NCBI RefSeq assembly: GCF_022201045.2
Contig: NC_068560.1
Location: 37,101,001 to 37,165,000, forward strand
DNA length: 64,000 bases
Source: Citrus sinensis
Lineage: Eukaryota; Streptophyta; Magnoliopsida; Sapindales; Rutaceae
Direction of reading: 5' to 3'
Within the stretch, counting starts at the first letter, position 1. Each line of letters starts with the position of its first letter. Of this stretch, positions 22,877-39,039 are shown piece after piece. Made by a program: the position numbers and the translations under genes. The notes below the pieces were generated by a model, which saw only the letters and a list, made by a program, of their open reading frames with translations, ran no database searches and was not told the origin of the DNA.

Positions 22877-25800
22877 ACATACACGTCTTTGTGTTTTTAA
22901 TTTCTCCCTACACCCCATTTTTATTCATTTCTTATTATAGAGATACTACTAGCTTCTTGCTTTTTTATTTCAGCATGGAATTGTCTAATACAATTAATTG
23001 CTTGTATAAAATTATTAATCTGACATCGATCGCCGTACAGGTACCACAAATTTCTTATAACAATCTCAACCATTCATTATTTATACAATCAATGACTTGT
23101 TGGGGGTATCCCTTAAATTATGTGTATATCCCATCCACTCAAATGACATTGATTTGCCATCTAATCTTACCACGATTATTGCTTTAGCTACCCTAACTAC
23201 CTAAAGAAATAATAAATTAAACAGTTTTGTATCTTCATTCACGGGGTTGGATTTCACAAAAGGAAGATCTAATAAATTTAAAAGCAAGAAATTGTTTGTA
23301 AGCTAAACCTAAACAAAACAAAAAAATGGTTAAAGCTAATTTGATGAGAGCTAGCTAGAGTACTTTTTTTATTAGCTATAGTGTCCTCAGTTGCCCGGGA
23401 GAAAAGGTAAAAGAATATACACCACTTTAGTAGAGGAGGACCAATGGAGCATGGCCATCGTAATCGTATATTCCATTTTTTTTTCCTAATTAAAGGAAAA
23501 CAAAAAAGTAGCAGCCAACACAAGGAATCGATCTTTTTTTTAGGCCTTTTATTTATTTATTTTCCTACTTAATTAGTAGTATAAATCAATTAATAAAGAT
23601 GTTTAATTAATTGATGTACTACGCATATAGGTTCTCTTAATTAATTGAATTAAAGGGTCTTTATCTTTCAAGATTATGAGATGTCGATCCTCAGCTTAAA
23701 GAAACCTAATAAATTGTTTCCACTAATGTATCCCACCACTTCCAAAATTTTCCCAATTGTGGGTTGTGTTTTTGATATCAACTTCCCTTGCTTTAGCAGA
23801 CATGCTGCCCCCCCTCAATTGAGACCACCATCATTCTGAAATTCAAAAAAAGAGGCCTGACCGAGAAGAATATGTATCAGCCTTTTGATCTTCAAAAGTG
23901 CTTTTTTTTTTTCCTTTCTTTTTTATGATTTTACCTGACAGCAATATTGCTTTAATAGATAGACTATTATTGTGATTATATATAATAATAACAATAAAGC
24001 GAGTGAGTCCTGGAAGAAATGAAGAACTTGGTCTGACCCGGCCTGCATGAACCGGTCGGAGACCACCCTGACCAATCCAGTTGTGATCTTAATTGCATTT
24101 TAGGTCACATAATAAGTACACGACTGACAGCTAGAATAGATTTTGTTTGCACGAGAGAATCTTCATAGCCAGTCTTTTGGTCGAGGTCTGATGAGTCCAC
24201 TCGTTTACTCATCAATTTCAAAACCCCATGTTTGTTTTTTTTTTCTTGTTTTTTCATAACACTTAAATAAGTGGGTTTATATGCTTTACGGTAGTGATGA
24301 CTATGGTATTGTTATTTTAATACGAGAAGTTAATTAAAGCTATAACAGTATAACTAGAAACATGGGAATGATCCTTTCTTTTCTTTTCTTGTAGGCTGAC
24401 TTAGTCATTTATACGGAAAAGACATAAAATATTTTAAAAAGAACCATATTCTCAAAATTAATGGTTAAGGAGCTAAACGAATAGTGGGCTTCTATTTTTA
24501 TCTATCCACGATTCTACCTTTAAAATGAAAATTGGAAAAGAGATACCTCCTTATTTGACTCAAAGGTGCTGTACATATTCAATTCAAAATTATATCATCG
24601 ATACTTTATGAATTTGCCAATTTGGAGATGACGCCAACATTACATGTGCAAACAAGGGACGCGTGTCCCGCTGACAGCTAGGGTGTGGTCCAAATTCGTA
24701 CGAGGTACCGGCCGGCGGCTCAAATCCGATGTTGCAGCCAACGTGATTCTGGTCTCAGTTCTCATGAAATTTCATCAGACTTTATTATATCTATAGTTGC
24801 TGAAAAAGAGAAGGTCCGAAGGAATTGAACCTGCAGGTGACTGGTAGATGAAGTTGGCTTTGATTCAAATTACAAGTTGAATTATAATAATGGAACTCGG
24901 TTTAATTAATTAAGGTGTACGTTTAAGTCGTGAAAATTCATACCACGCCTGAATAATTACGATTCGGAGCAAGCATGTTAATCCATATCGTTAGCAATAA
25001 TAATGTTTATTTAGCCGTGACGTTAAGTGATTAAGCGTTGTTACTCGAATTACTAATCTCCCAACATGACGTATAAACATCCTTGATTGACGTTATTAGG
25101 TTGTCTGCTTTTGCTGGCAATGCTTTTTATGAGACTTTTGCTACCAAATTCAACTTTTTAAAAAAGATATCACCAAATTCATTAATTGTTTTGGCTGACG
25201 ATGAGAATTAATCATATTAGTTAAAAAAAAAAAAGTCAGAATATAGTAATAGAATTAATGCGGCATGAGGCTAGTTAATTTGCATGGACATACTGCAGGG
25301 GCATATTGCGATTATATGTGCTATTTATTCATATCTCAAATGGGTGCTTATGTTGAATGTTGAGTCACCTTCAATGTGGGGATTCAATTATCTTTGAAAT
25401 GAATCTCGCTATCACAATTCTGCTGATACATTTACGTATAAACATCTTAGATTCAATATTAATCAAATCCAACGAGGTCAAATCCAAGTTGCTGTCAGCT
25501 TTAAATGTGGTAGCATTGCCTCTTGCTAAGCATCCCGAATCACTTGCTTTGACTAACAAGTGGATCATTGCTTTTGATTGCAAAATTAAATTGCCGACCA
25601 CTCTCATGATCATGAAACCAAATGTTTAAAGCATGGTTCGTAATTCATGAATTTACCTTAAATATTTTCAAATTTTGAAGAAATAAAACGAAAGGATAAA
25701 CACAAAATAAAAGATTTAAACCTTGATTGGTATTGAGGTGTTGTGACTTAAAAGCCGCAATTACTATGGAAAAATAATTATAGATATGAAATAAGAATTA

Positions 25801-28800
25801 ATAATATATGTTAAACATGACTTTAAATAATAATTTTAACAAGAATAGCAACGATATTATATGTTTTTTTTATCATACAATTGTATTCTTAAATCTATTT
25901 AACTTTCAAACCATAGTAAAAAAAATGTTTACCAAACACTTAAGTATTGTAGTTTAAAAACGACAATTGTCCAACCATGATATCTGATAGATCCATTTAA
26001 TATATCAACAATTTTAGTAAATCATAGAAGAATAAATGCTTATTTAGTCTTTATATCTTGATTTAAGTGCTCTTTTAATTCTTATATTTTAAAAATTACC
26101 TCAAAACACACTTGTAATTAAATATGTTGTATTCTTGTCCTTGTTTTTTTCTTTTGCAATAATACCCTTACAATAATATTCTTAACGTGAATTAATTTAT
26201 CTACGAAAATTTAATTAGCAAATTAGCCAATAAATGTTAGAATGAAAGAATTAGTAGGTTTTGAACCCGTCCAATAATGTTGCCAATAATCTATTTATAA
26301 ATTAATTTAGTATCAACTAACTTAAAACAATATTTAATATCCTTGTAATATTATAACTCCTCAATAATCAGGACCGGTCTACTCATGCTTCGCCACAAAT
26401 TTTTTCGTTGAATTGGATAATTTTTTGTAAAATTCACAAATTTCATTATTATAAGACATGTAACGGGAAAGCTGTAAAAGATAATGAAAATTTTATGGCA
26501 ATGTAACATGGAGCTGATGCATGGCAGACATGGCATCATTCAGGTATATACATCAAGGGCCTAGTTGAAATGTTGCTGCAACATGCAATTTTCTTTCTTG
26601 ATATAGATCAACATGCAAGCAGAATCTTACCCGAACGAGGCTATTTCTTTTGGTGGGTGGAAAATATTCTGTCGTATAGCTACCAAAAAACACAACGTAT
26701 CACTAGGGATACTTATGCTTTCAGCTACATACGTTTGGCCATTTTCAACAAATCCAATTTCCCAATCAAGATAATACTGTTATCAACCTTTCCCAAATAG
26801 AAAATAGCAACAGATAATATTTTTATATGGAGTGGAATCACTGGCATCGTTGAATGGAGCTTGAGATTTGAAACCAAATTAACCAGCTCCCTTTGGAAAG
26901 ATCCTTCTAGCTTTATGTGAGTTGGCTCTTTCTAGTTTTCACTTGCGAGCTGATGATAAAAACACAACACTGGTGATTCTTTATTGCATGCTTTTCTTTG
27001 GCTCTTTTGGCACATAAAGTGATTCCACCCACCTCACACAAGAAACACAAGGGCAAAGAGATGGATACTTGGTGAAATAGTTTCTTCTAAATGCTTTTGG
27101 TTATTAATTAGAAGACCCTACATGATTAGATGGGTTCATATAATTTTACAAATTGCGTGTGATATTGCTATTACTAAAGGTTTTATCTGTCCATATAATG
27201 CATTGATGGATGCCTATTGGTTTCTCTGATCCTTTTTGACTGAAACGTTACTTGATGATTACGGCTTTGGTATAATCAATAGTCATCAAATTTGACTACT
27301 TGCCAATTTTGCATGGCTTTACCATTTTGTAAGATAACTAATTGGGATTTCCAGACGATCTTAATAATTAATATATGATAATACAAGTTCAACACCACAT
27401 GATATAGTGGAGTTACATTTTTATTTTGATTAATTATTGATGTCCACATCAGCTCTGACAACATCCATTATTGAGGACTAGATATTTGAAAGATCCTTTC
27501 TATGGAAATATAATTGCATAAAACATTATAATTAAAGGGGAAAAAAAATATAATCCTTGGGTGCTTTGATTAACATGCCCATTCAATTGCTAATTTGTTA
27601 TATACATATAGAGTCTTTTTTATCAAATAAACTGAGATATGCGCAATGAAATTTTAAAAAATCGATAAATGTAAATATATCGACTTATGTAACGTAAATG
27701 TAAGCTATCCATTCCTGTTTATTAATTGATTCATACTTTGGATATGTTCAAATTATATCAAGTTGGTCATTTAGTGATAAAGCCTCTAAATTCTTGTTGA
27801 CTGACCTATGCAAATAATTTTATTCTAATTGTATTTTCGTTCTTTTCTTCCCCCCCCCCCCCCAAAAAAAAGTGTAATGATAAAAATGTCAGCCCATTTT
27901 AGAATTTGAATCCGGGAATTAATTGTTAGATGTTAAGAAAAAGTTATGTCAATTTTTCATAGAAATATAAAACTCGTCATTTATTTGTATTAGATTAGCT
28001 GAACCTGATCAACGAGAAAAATTAATTGAAGAATAAATAAGTACTGATCTTCAATTTTTTTTTTTAAATCACTTAAATGGAATGCTATGATCATCTTGAA
28101 AATGTTGTTTTTGGGTCCAATTATTCATAGTTGCCCCCGGGGCCCGGGAATGTTCAATATCTCCGACCAAAACCATTTTGACTATTTCCCTTCGCAAAAA
28201 AGATACTATTTGATTATCTCTCTCTTCATTCATTGCTTTCATACTTTTAGCACCACGTTTGTGGGAATGACAAAGTATCAAATACCTTTGCTTTAAATTG
28301 CACCATTGTTGAGAAAAGGGACCCTCGAGCTCAACAAGGGCATCTCTCTAAGCCCACCAGCAGCAATACCATAAAAAAGTTGAAGTCCAGTTGATCCCAT
28401 TGTTCAAGATCATGGAATATTTATCAATATTCGGTATCCCCCCTCATTCATTTTCATTGAGAAAATAGCAATGGAATCCTTTTGACAAAATTAAAGACGA
28501 TGCGGTGATGGAATTAAATCGACCAAAGTTTGACAAAATTTAAGAAGATTCCGAGTTGGTCATTTTCAAGAACCTCACATATCGATCGTTGGTGCCTACT
28601 GAATCAAGTGGGTGACACTGACAGATCATGCATGCATACACAGGTGGCCATTCGCTCTCAACAAGAGCTATAGCTAACCAGCTAGTTCATTTCCACGAAT
28701 CCACTTCAGTTGATACCTGACACATTACTTGTTGGAGGTTTTGGTAAAACGTCTTTTATAATTGGGTCAATTGGAGTTTCAAGTTGCTAGGGCACGATTA

Positions 28801-31032
28801 GTCTTATCATGGCCAAAACCCATGCAAATTAAAGCTGCTGAAGAGTGTAGATGTGTCCGTGCTCGTTAGAGTTAAGATACATTACATGTCAAGCAATCAA
28901 AGCACTTGCTTCAACAAATAAAGATGTAATAAAGTGCTTGGTAAGAATATATATTCACACTGTACCCATCAAGCTATTGTCTATAGTTAATAGCCTAATT
29001 AGAGCTCCTGTTACTCTTGATGCAAAAGTGATACCCTAGCTAACACGCTAGTCCAATTCTGACTTATTACTTGAAATTAATTCAATGAAAAAAAATTTAT
29101 ACCCACCGCTATTTCTATTTAGATCAAGAGAACAAAAAAACCAATAATATTCGCCTTTGTTATTATAAAAAAAAAAAAAAAGAATTCTCATACATGATGA
29201 TAAATTAAACCCCATTATTAGTTGCATTTGAAGCTTATAGATCAGGCTATTAATTTTGGCATCAACAGCTTGATTCTCTAATCCATGACAAGCATATTCA
29301 GTGGAGATACCCACTCAAAAATTGTGACATGCCTCGAGGATTAACAAGTTGAATAATTTGAAAGATTCTAACGAATTGGTTGAGATGAAGGCGGCATTTT
29401 GGCATTGCAAATGCGGGTGATGATGATATTTGAGAAAGAGTATATAGAGGCACGTAGAATCGAGAGATATATATGTTGGTATAGTGGCCGACTGCCACAA
29501 ATTCAAATCAACTAGGTCACAATCCATACACGTGGCTTCAATTTTTTTTTCCCATTTTTCTCTTCCGTTAAGAGTTGAAAAAGCCAAGGAACCTTGAATT
29601 TCATCATCCCATCTTATTTACGTATAAGTTGTTCAAGCTCATCTTGATCGTGATCCCCCATAATTTTTTGTGTCCCCTCTATTTTCCATGAAGTTGGCAT
29701 TTTTAATGATGGCAATTGTTTCGCTTTGCCTTCTCTCAATCGGAAAACAAGCAATCATAACAAAGGAAAATAAAGACTTTTAGAAGGATTAACATTTAGT
29801 CCATAATGCTAATCCAATAAGGATGGACATCAAATAATAGCCACTAATTTCAATAATGTATTTCGTTATGCTTTTCTTACGTAACATTTGATAAAACTAA
29901 TGTAAATTAGGTAATGAAAACCTTGAGGTGACGCAAATTATCAATGAGACTTATGCAAGTATCACCTTCACCAGTTCTTTTTCATTTTCCAGCCTGACAA
30001 AACTTTTACTTTCATTAGTAAAACATTATCTTCATGTCCCTAAAACACTTTATCGAAACTTGTTTTTATCAATAATATTATTTTTGAAAAATGAAAAATA
30101 GCGATTCAGAAAGAATACAAAACATCCTGTAATTTAAGCAACCGTAGTAATACTCAACTTAAGCAGTATAGCTATGCTAACTTTTGAAAGATGAACTTTA
30201 TGAGGAGTTCATTCGACAGAAAGACTCGTTTTGCAAATGCAAAGCTTTGCTCTTCATCTTTCTATCAAAAAATGTAATCCTAAGAAGCTGTTACCTGCAG
30301 AATCTGTCTTTTTTTTTTTTTCTTTAAGTCCTTCCATTTTTAATGAAGGTAGATATAGTAGACACTAGACTATATTTTAAAAAAATGAATTGACACCCAA
30401 ATAATGGTAGAAAGATTTCATTTAACTTTTTAATTTTTGTTGTTATTTTATCCTTTGAATATTGTTGACTTAATATGTAGTCCTAGTTAGCTAGTTGCTA
30501 AACTTATGATATTGAGACCCTTATAGATTGGTTATTACAAAAATACACATACTTTAGGATAAAAAATATCGGAAAGTATGAGAAATGAGGCATTCTCAAT
30601 CACTATATAATCAAAGTTTGTTGTAGATAAATTTGGCGAGACATGTGTTGCTACAAATTACGTACAATTCTCTTATGTATATTTTGATAAAAGCACTAAT
30701 GGGATAGTATTTATTACTTACTCATATACACTTTTTTTTTGGGGGTTTTTAAGCAACTATCTCCAACAATTTTAATATTTTTAAATTATTCAAAAAAATA
30801 TTTATTGTGTTCTATTCTATTTAAAAATCAAAATCAGCACAACCAGAATAATATCATAGGTGAGTTTCAAAGATTAAAAAAAAAATTAAAAAAAAAAAAG
30901 AGATAGTGGTGCCGATTGCCAATCGCGTAAAATGATCAATTTATGTTCATTTATGAGACCAAACACATTTATGATTGGAAGCCAATTTCTCGTTTGAAAT
31001 GGTTCCATGCGCTACCACAAATATACGTCACC
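22877..31032. other. Gene-poor AT-rich intergenic region
   Basis: About 8.2 kb without any exon chain I can support. Short open frames exist but lack conserved motifs, sensible splice context or codon bias. The region has homopolymers (C14 at 27850-27863, A14 near 29168, T13 near 30309) and fragments that read like old repeats. A somewhat GC-richer patch at 24640-24760 also gave no gene. Confidence 0.5.
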
Positions 31033-31041
31033 AAAAAGTCA

Positions 31042-32501
31042 GGATCCTGCTACGATTACCACAGTGGTAAAATACCACACTTTTTTTGTCTTTTTTAGGT
31101 TAATTACACTGTAATCCCTGTTTTATCTTAAAATTAGAAATAACCAGATAATTATAAATTGTGACTCATTAGTCCTGCTTATTTTGATTTTTTAAAACTT
31201 AAATCAAAAGGTGGGGGTATTTTTTTAATTATTAAATCACACACCCATCATCAAAGTTTTGCAAAGAAAATTTACTCCATACACTTAACTAAATGTCAAA
31301 TATATCCTTGATAAAACTAATTTTTTATTTGTACTAAATTAATTAATTAAAATGATATAAAAAACTAATTGAACTTTTTACATACCCACTAGTTTCAGTT
31401 CCATATCTCTAGCAATTAGCAACTAAATTCTATCACTAACTTAAAATTATTGAATATGAGATGTGAAAAAAGGTTCTCAAATAAAATGACTTTGCATCCA
31501 AATTCTTAGTAAAAACTTCTAAACTTATTCATTAAGCTCGTAGATGTAAGAATAAATGACGAGCAAGTTGCCACCCCCCGCTCACTTTTTGATACCTTCT
31601 TATTAAACAATAAAAAAATTATTAATTGGTAAATTCATATATTTTTATTGCATATTGAAATTATTTACTGTATATTGAATAAATATTATGAAAAAATTAT
31701 CAACTACAAATTAAGAACAAGAGATCAAATTCATACTCATATTTATCATAAAATATGTTTTGTAATTAATACATGATTTTACTATATATTAAATTAATTA
31801 ATTAATAAGAAAGAATATTAATTTAAATATATTAATTCAAATATAAGAATAAATTAATTTATCGGTGAAATTAACTAGGTCATTTGACACAATATATTGT
31901 ATTACATTAGTTATATTGTATTACAGTGTGTGTCATTAAGGTGTATTAAACTGTAATACAGTATCATGTTTAGTACAACATGAACTGTGGTATATGTAAT
32001 AATATTTTATATTCTTATTTAGATTACTATTAGTTTTAAATTAATATTATTCAAATTTATTAATATTTAAGTATTTATTATTTGTTATATTAAATATTTA
32101 AAAATAATTAAAATTTTATACTAATTATTATAATATAATTAAATAACGTAGTATTATATTATATTTTTATATATTAATAAGCATTTATTATTAGTTATAT
32201 TAAATTGTTAAATAATAATCAATTTTTACTTATTAAATGTTATAATATAATTAAGTAATACATTATTTAATTATATTTTTAATATAATTAAAATATTCTG
32301 ATATTATTGAATAATAAATTGTAAACTTATGGACTTATGTGTCAATATTTTAAACTTTGTTACTTTTGTGATTTTGTAGCAAACATTAGGAAGTTTAATG
32401 TTAATAACCAAGAGAAACATCTCAGCCATTGCAGTTAAATCTAGATTAGGAAAAGACAAAAGAATGTGCTATGTTACCACAGTAGTAACATAGCTGGACC
32501 C
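31042..32501. mobile_element. Mutator-like (MULE-type) non-autonomous element
   Basis: The 1460-bp element begins GGATCCTGCTACGATTACCA. The reverse complement of its right end begins GGGTCCAGCTATGTTACTAC, and the match continues for about 50 bp at roughly 80 % identity. Flanks are AAAAAGTCA (31033-31041) and AGAAAGTCT (32502-32510), a 9-bp duplication with two changes, as for old Mutator-like insertions. The interior is AT-rich and codes for no transposase. Its ends resemble those of the foldback in the NPF intron. Confidence 0.78.
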
Positions 32502-32510
32502 AGAAAGTCT

Positions 32511-32936
32511 AGGCTATAAGATAACAAAATTTTGCCAACTAAATCACAAATATTCAGCACAAATCTGAATTTAGCAAAATAATCCTACTGCAATTTGCTT
32601 TCAAGCTACAATAAAATTGCAAATATACATTGCACAAGCTTGTATATGAGACTTCTTATGAAGCAACATTCTAAAATACTTATTCCTGTAATACTTGTTT
32701 TTACCCAACACTCCGGTTAAATAACAAATAGTACATTGACCACAAAAATAGGGGGGAAAATTATTTAGAATTACACCTCGTGTATCTCAGTGCCTGCACC
32801 TTCTCCATCTCTTTCCCTCCATATTCTCCTCTCTGTATTGTTTTGCTATGGTCCTTTGCTAATGTTACACGTTTACTCCCCTTTAAAGGGTTCAATAGTT
32901 CCATCCAATACAAATTTTAATCAAATGGAAGTTGAC
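32511..32936. other. 3' region of TFIIF-beta gene
   Basis: This probably holds the 3' UTR of the minus-strand TFIIF-beta gene. No other gene is seen. Confidence 0.4.
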
Positions 32937-35457
32937 TTAATCAGCACCTCCATCCTCAACAGATTTCTTATATTCCGGCTTTAGCTCATAAGTTCCTTGG
33001 TTGGTTCCTCTCTTGTTGTAGACACAGAGCTCGTTCAGTATCTCTTTCAAAAATTGCTGCAGCATAAGTGATGTAGATATTAGGTAGAGAAGCATCGTAA
33101 ATTGATATGATGAAGTGGGATAAGAAAGATGAGGAACCATACCGCGGGTTGATCAGTCTCTTGGACTAGCTGCTTTAAGGCCCAATTTGGTTGCCTTTCA
33201 AATAGCTTGAACATTATATCCTCCAATTCCCCACGATCCCTTCTGGTTCTTTTCACTTCTGTCTGTTTAACTGGTTGTGCTTTCTTCTTATCCTGCATAC
33301 AGATAATTGACAAAACAATATGAGATTTTCTTCTAAAAGAGGGCCAATATCAATCTTTAGACGAGCACACAAGCACTGGAAAAATATAAAAGACTATTTT
33401 ATTTTTTCTGGAAGAATTCATTGGATGGTTCTATCAAACAATACAGCACATTATAAGCATTTTGAATACCATAGACAACAAAATTTTCCCAGAACTTGAA
33501 CCTGACTGGAATTTTCATTATATCAACATGTAAACCCATCAAGACTAACCAAATCTGAGCAATTGCACATGCATACCTCCCAGAATAGAAACATGAGCAT
33601 ATCTCCCAGAACAGAACATGAGTCTCAGTTTCAGAATGCATAAGGTTTATCAAAAAAGTTGGTATGAAAGGAAAATCAGCATCACACTACTAGAGTTTTG
33701 AGACTAGTATGTATGATAAGCAAAACAAAAACCAATACCTTAGAGTTAGATGAAATTAGCCCAACCATCCCAGGCATGGGCCTCATATGCACTCCGTGGT
33801 CATTATCAATAACCTGTCAAAAAACAGTAAAGCAAGAATGGAAATTGTTCCATTAAGATGCTGAATGGAAAAAGAGAAAAAAAAAAAAAAACGCTGCCAT
33901 CAAAGTGAATGGCGCATGAATGAATTACCTGTATTTGTCTATTCTTGATCATAGATTTATTTGTCCTTTCACGACACAATCTGCCATATTCCTCCATGTT
34001 TTTCTCATGAGGCTTCATGTCAAACTTATGTTCCACCTTCCCTTCCATCGCAACTTTACCTATACATCAATGCACCATCTAATTTGTATCTTAAAAGATA
34101 CCAAATACAAATCACATTCAGAAGTCATGCCCATAGAACTTATCTTTTACCCTTATTATTTTGCCACCCAAAAGGGAATTTCCCAAATTTCACAACTTCT
34201 TGCCCTTTGCAAAATATTTCTAGTTGCTAAAGATAAAACTCATGCAGTAAGGGTGTATGTCATGTTTTAAAAGTAACACCTAGGCTATTTTTAACATGCC
34301 AGCTCAAAGGATCTTAAAAAATAAAATATTAAACTGAACCATAGAATTCAGCCATTGAACACACTTCAGCTAAAATTCGTCTACATAAGGGGATAGTTCT
34401 TTTATTAGACTAGTTTCTCAGGAACATCAAATGTGCAATGAAATCGGAAATTTTTAAAATGTATAAGTCAAAACCAAAAGAATTAAGTGAATCATTCATT
34501 TGTGTTGGCCATACATTATTCATTGAAAACTTCATTGTTACCCCAAATCCAACTTAATTTTTCAGCCTAATCTCTGGTTAACATCAAGAGTACACCATAT
34601 CAAAATAACCAATCAAATAACTAATCAGACCAGTGAAGTAAACAATCATGAAAGTATTATATTTTCTTTGAACACTAGAATTGAAGCCAGCAGTTACATC
34701 AAACTATGATTATGAAGAGTTTGAAGAGTTCACAATCAGTTCTTCACATTCCAAGACACCATGTAAAAGCGAAGCAGTTAATAAAATAGCCATTAAGTCA
34801 ATAGAATCGATCATTATAAATCACTAAACAGGACAACAGACATGATCTTGCCTTGATTTGACTCAGAGAAAACAGACATTGGAACAAAGTCTTTGAACAT
34901 ATTCAATGAATAGCTTTTCGGCCTGTTCAGACTATCATTGCTGACCGCCGTGGTCTCCATAGTAAACTGAAACGCATGAAAGCAAAAGATGATTTATAAA
35001 GAGAATCATGCTAATTATAAAGTGCGACTAAAGAAAGACAACCGTTAACATAAAAATAAATTGCAAATTAATCTGATAAATTGGTGGAACACATAGTAGA
35101 ATCAGCAAATCAAATTCATAATTGCAAAGCTTTCGCACGCTATCATACTTTATACGAATCAATGAGCTAGGGTTTTGAAAAATTCACTCGGTTACTAAAC
35201 TAATCAGAAAAAAATCAAGTAACATATACATGTATATAAATTTGGATGAAATTAAAAGGGACCTGCATGCTGTCGGATTGAAGAGGATCAAGAGAGAGAA
35301 TGACTTTGGCTACAGGCTGAGAATCTTGAGAAGAAGCTTGATTTTGCCATGACTTAGCCACCACTAATGGGCACTTCATTAACCAAACCGATCTATCGGC
35401 TTTTGCAGTATCCAAATTACCCTTGCCGTTTCCGTGGTTACTTTGATCATCCTCCAT
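32937..35457 (-). CDS. TFIIF beta subunit (RAP30-like)
   Basis: TFIIF-beta recruits RNA polymerase II to promoters together with TFIIF-alpha. Exons on the minus strand: 35457-35263, 34966-34852, 34059-33929, 33813-33739, 33292-33143, 33056-32937. They sum to 786 nt, 261 residues. The N-terminal dimerisation domain includes DRSVWLMKCPLVVAKSW and KSYSLNMFKDFVPMSVF; the linker has RERTNKSMIKNRQIQVID. The C-terminal winged helix has KRTRRDRGELEDIMFKLFE, QPNWALKQLVQETDQPAQFL and NELCVYNKRG. Intron 2 starts with GC (34851-34850) in the context CAAG/GCAAGA. The ATG at 35457 is the first that gives the family's short acidic start MEDDQS; the frame stays open upstream. It is transcribed away from the RD19-type gene. 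Confidence 0.95.
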
Positions 35458-37143
35458 CTCTTTAGTCTTTCCTTTTTCTTTCTTCTCTGGCTCTGCCTCT
35501 GCCTCTGAGTGGCTTTCCAGCTTCTTACTTCTATCTATCGGTGTTAATAATAATAATGTGATAATGTCCTGTGCTTTCCTTACAACGGTGGTGTCTGAAG
35601 ACTCAAATTGAAATGCTGAGGAAGGGCTTGACCAAACCCGGCCGAACCGGAGTACAATTAATGCATATAATATATACATAAGACGGCGACGTATAGCCAG
35701 AACTCACGCTAGCTTGTATACGTGTCGAACTATGATTGCCTAGCTTCTGCCAGCAACCAATCAGAATCACGAGCGTCTTATGCCTGGGCACGCGTAATCA
35801 TAAAATTGGAAGGGATACCAGAAAAAAAATGGGAACTTACGAGAAGCGGAATATCCCTTGAAAGTTGAAAGACGAACGTTCGGTCATGTTTCCTTTAGGC
35901 CAGAGGCCCACAGAATTGATTATCCGCATGGGTTTCGGCCTTTGGGCCTACGTAGCTGGACTGGTACGGAGCCCACAAACAAACTCTCTCCCGAAATTTT
36001 GAATTCATCTCCGGAATTGAGAAATACCAAGGCGAGGCAAGCAAGGGGCAGTCTAAACTAATCTTGAATTCTCTCTCTTTTCTTTGGTCTGAAATTTTCG
36101 ACTCGTGCCGATTTTTTTTTTTTTTAAATTATCATTTCTTTAAATATTCTTTATTTAATATTATTTACATAGTACATAGTTCGCATCTCTTGTATTAATA
36201 ATAAATAATAAATTTAATTTATAATTATATGTCATAATCCATAATTAATGATAAATTACTTTTCAAAAGTAATTTTTAATAAAATCTCATTCAACGTAAT
36301 ATATTTTATCATATAGTATATTAGAATTTATATTTTTTACCTTTTGGTTTATCTCTTATTTTAGTAAAAAAAAAAAGTAAATTAAACAATAAAACATAAA
36401 TTAATAATATTTTATTTTATAATTATTAAAATATACTATTTTTTAACTTTTAATTTGTTTGTGCAATTCGAAAGAGTGAAAAAAAAAAAAAAAGAGTGTG
36501 TTCTTGGCTGGCCCGAGTTAATGAAATATCTTCTTTCGGTGGCGTAATGCTCATAAATTAGTCAAAAACACAGCTGTGTGGTAAATATTGAAACAAGAGA
36601 AAAGGCGAGTGATTTCCAAGAGTAAAAGAAAAGGACATTAAAATTAAAATTATCAAAGCCCCAATCAGAGGATGCCAGCAACAATTATGATGGGCCAGAA
36701 CCAATGTCATTTTTCTTCCTCTCTTGCGTTATATTGTCGTTGCATCATGCATCATCCATCACCACATATAAATATTTTTCCCGTAGCAAATATGATAAGA
36801 CTATTATCTTTATTTATGAACAAGTTTTCATATTGCAAAAAAGTGTAAATTATTTAATATAATAAAAAATTGTTACCAATAAATTAATAACCTAAAAAAA
36901 AAATATTCCAACGGATGTATGGTGAAGGTTAGTACGATCGATGCAGTCATCCGTGACGCCCGTTTCTTTTGTTTTATAGTTCCAATTTGCAGACTTATAT
37001 GACTAATCAAATCCATCATGCAATGAGGAGAAATTAGGTGTCGAAATCTCATAAGCGGACCCAACCACAAGTTTCTTCTGTCTTTTTGGAAACATTTCTT
37101 ATCTGCTTCATCCTTCTTCGCAGTCCACTGAAACAAATCAAAA
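35458..37143. other. Divergent promoter region, TFIIF-beta and RD19-like
   Basis: This 1.7-kb spacer lies between the starts of two oppositely transcribed genes. It contains AT-rich stretches and homopolymers (T14 near 36111, A14 near 36480). A TATAAATA lies at 36767-36774 but is rather far from the protease ATG. No gene is supported. Confidence 0.4.

Positions 37144-39039
<1,896 letters not shown>

Noticed and set aside
33920-34270. Plus-strand open frames over TFIIF-beta exon 3
   Set aside because: They are shadows of the minus-strand gene.
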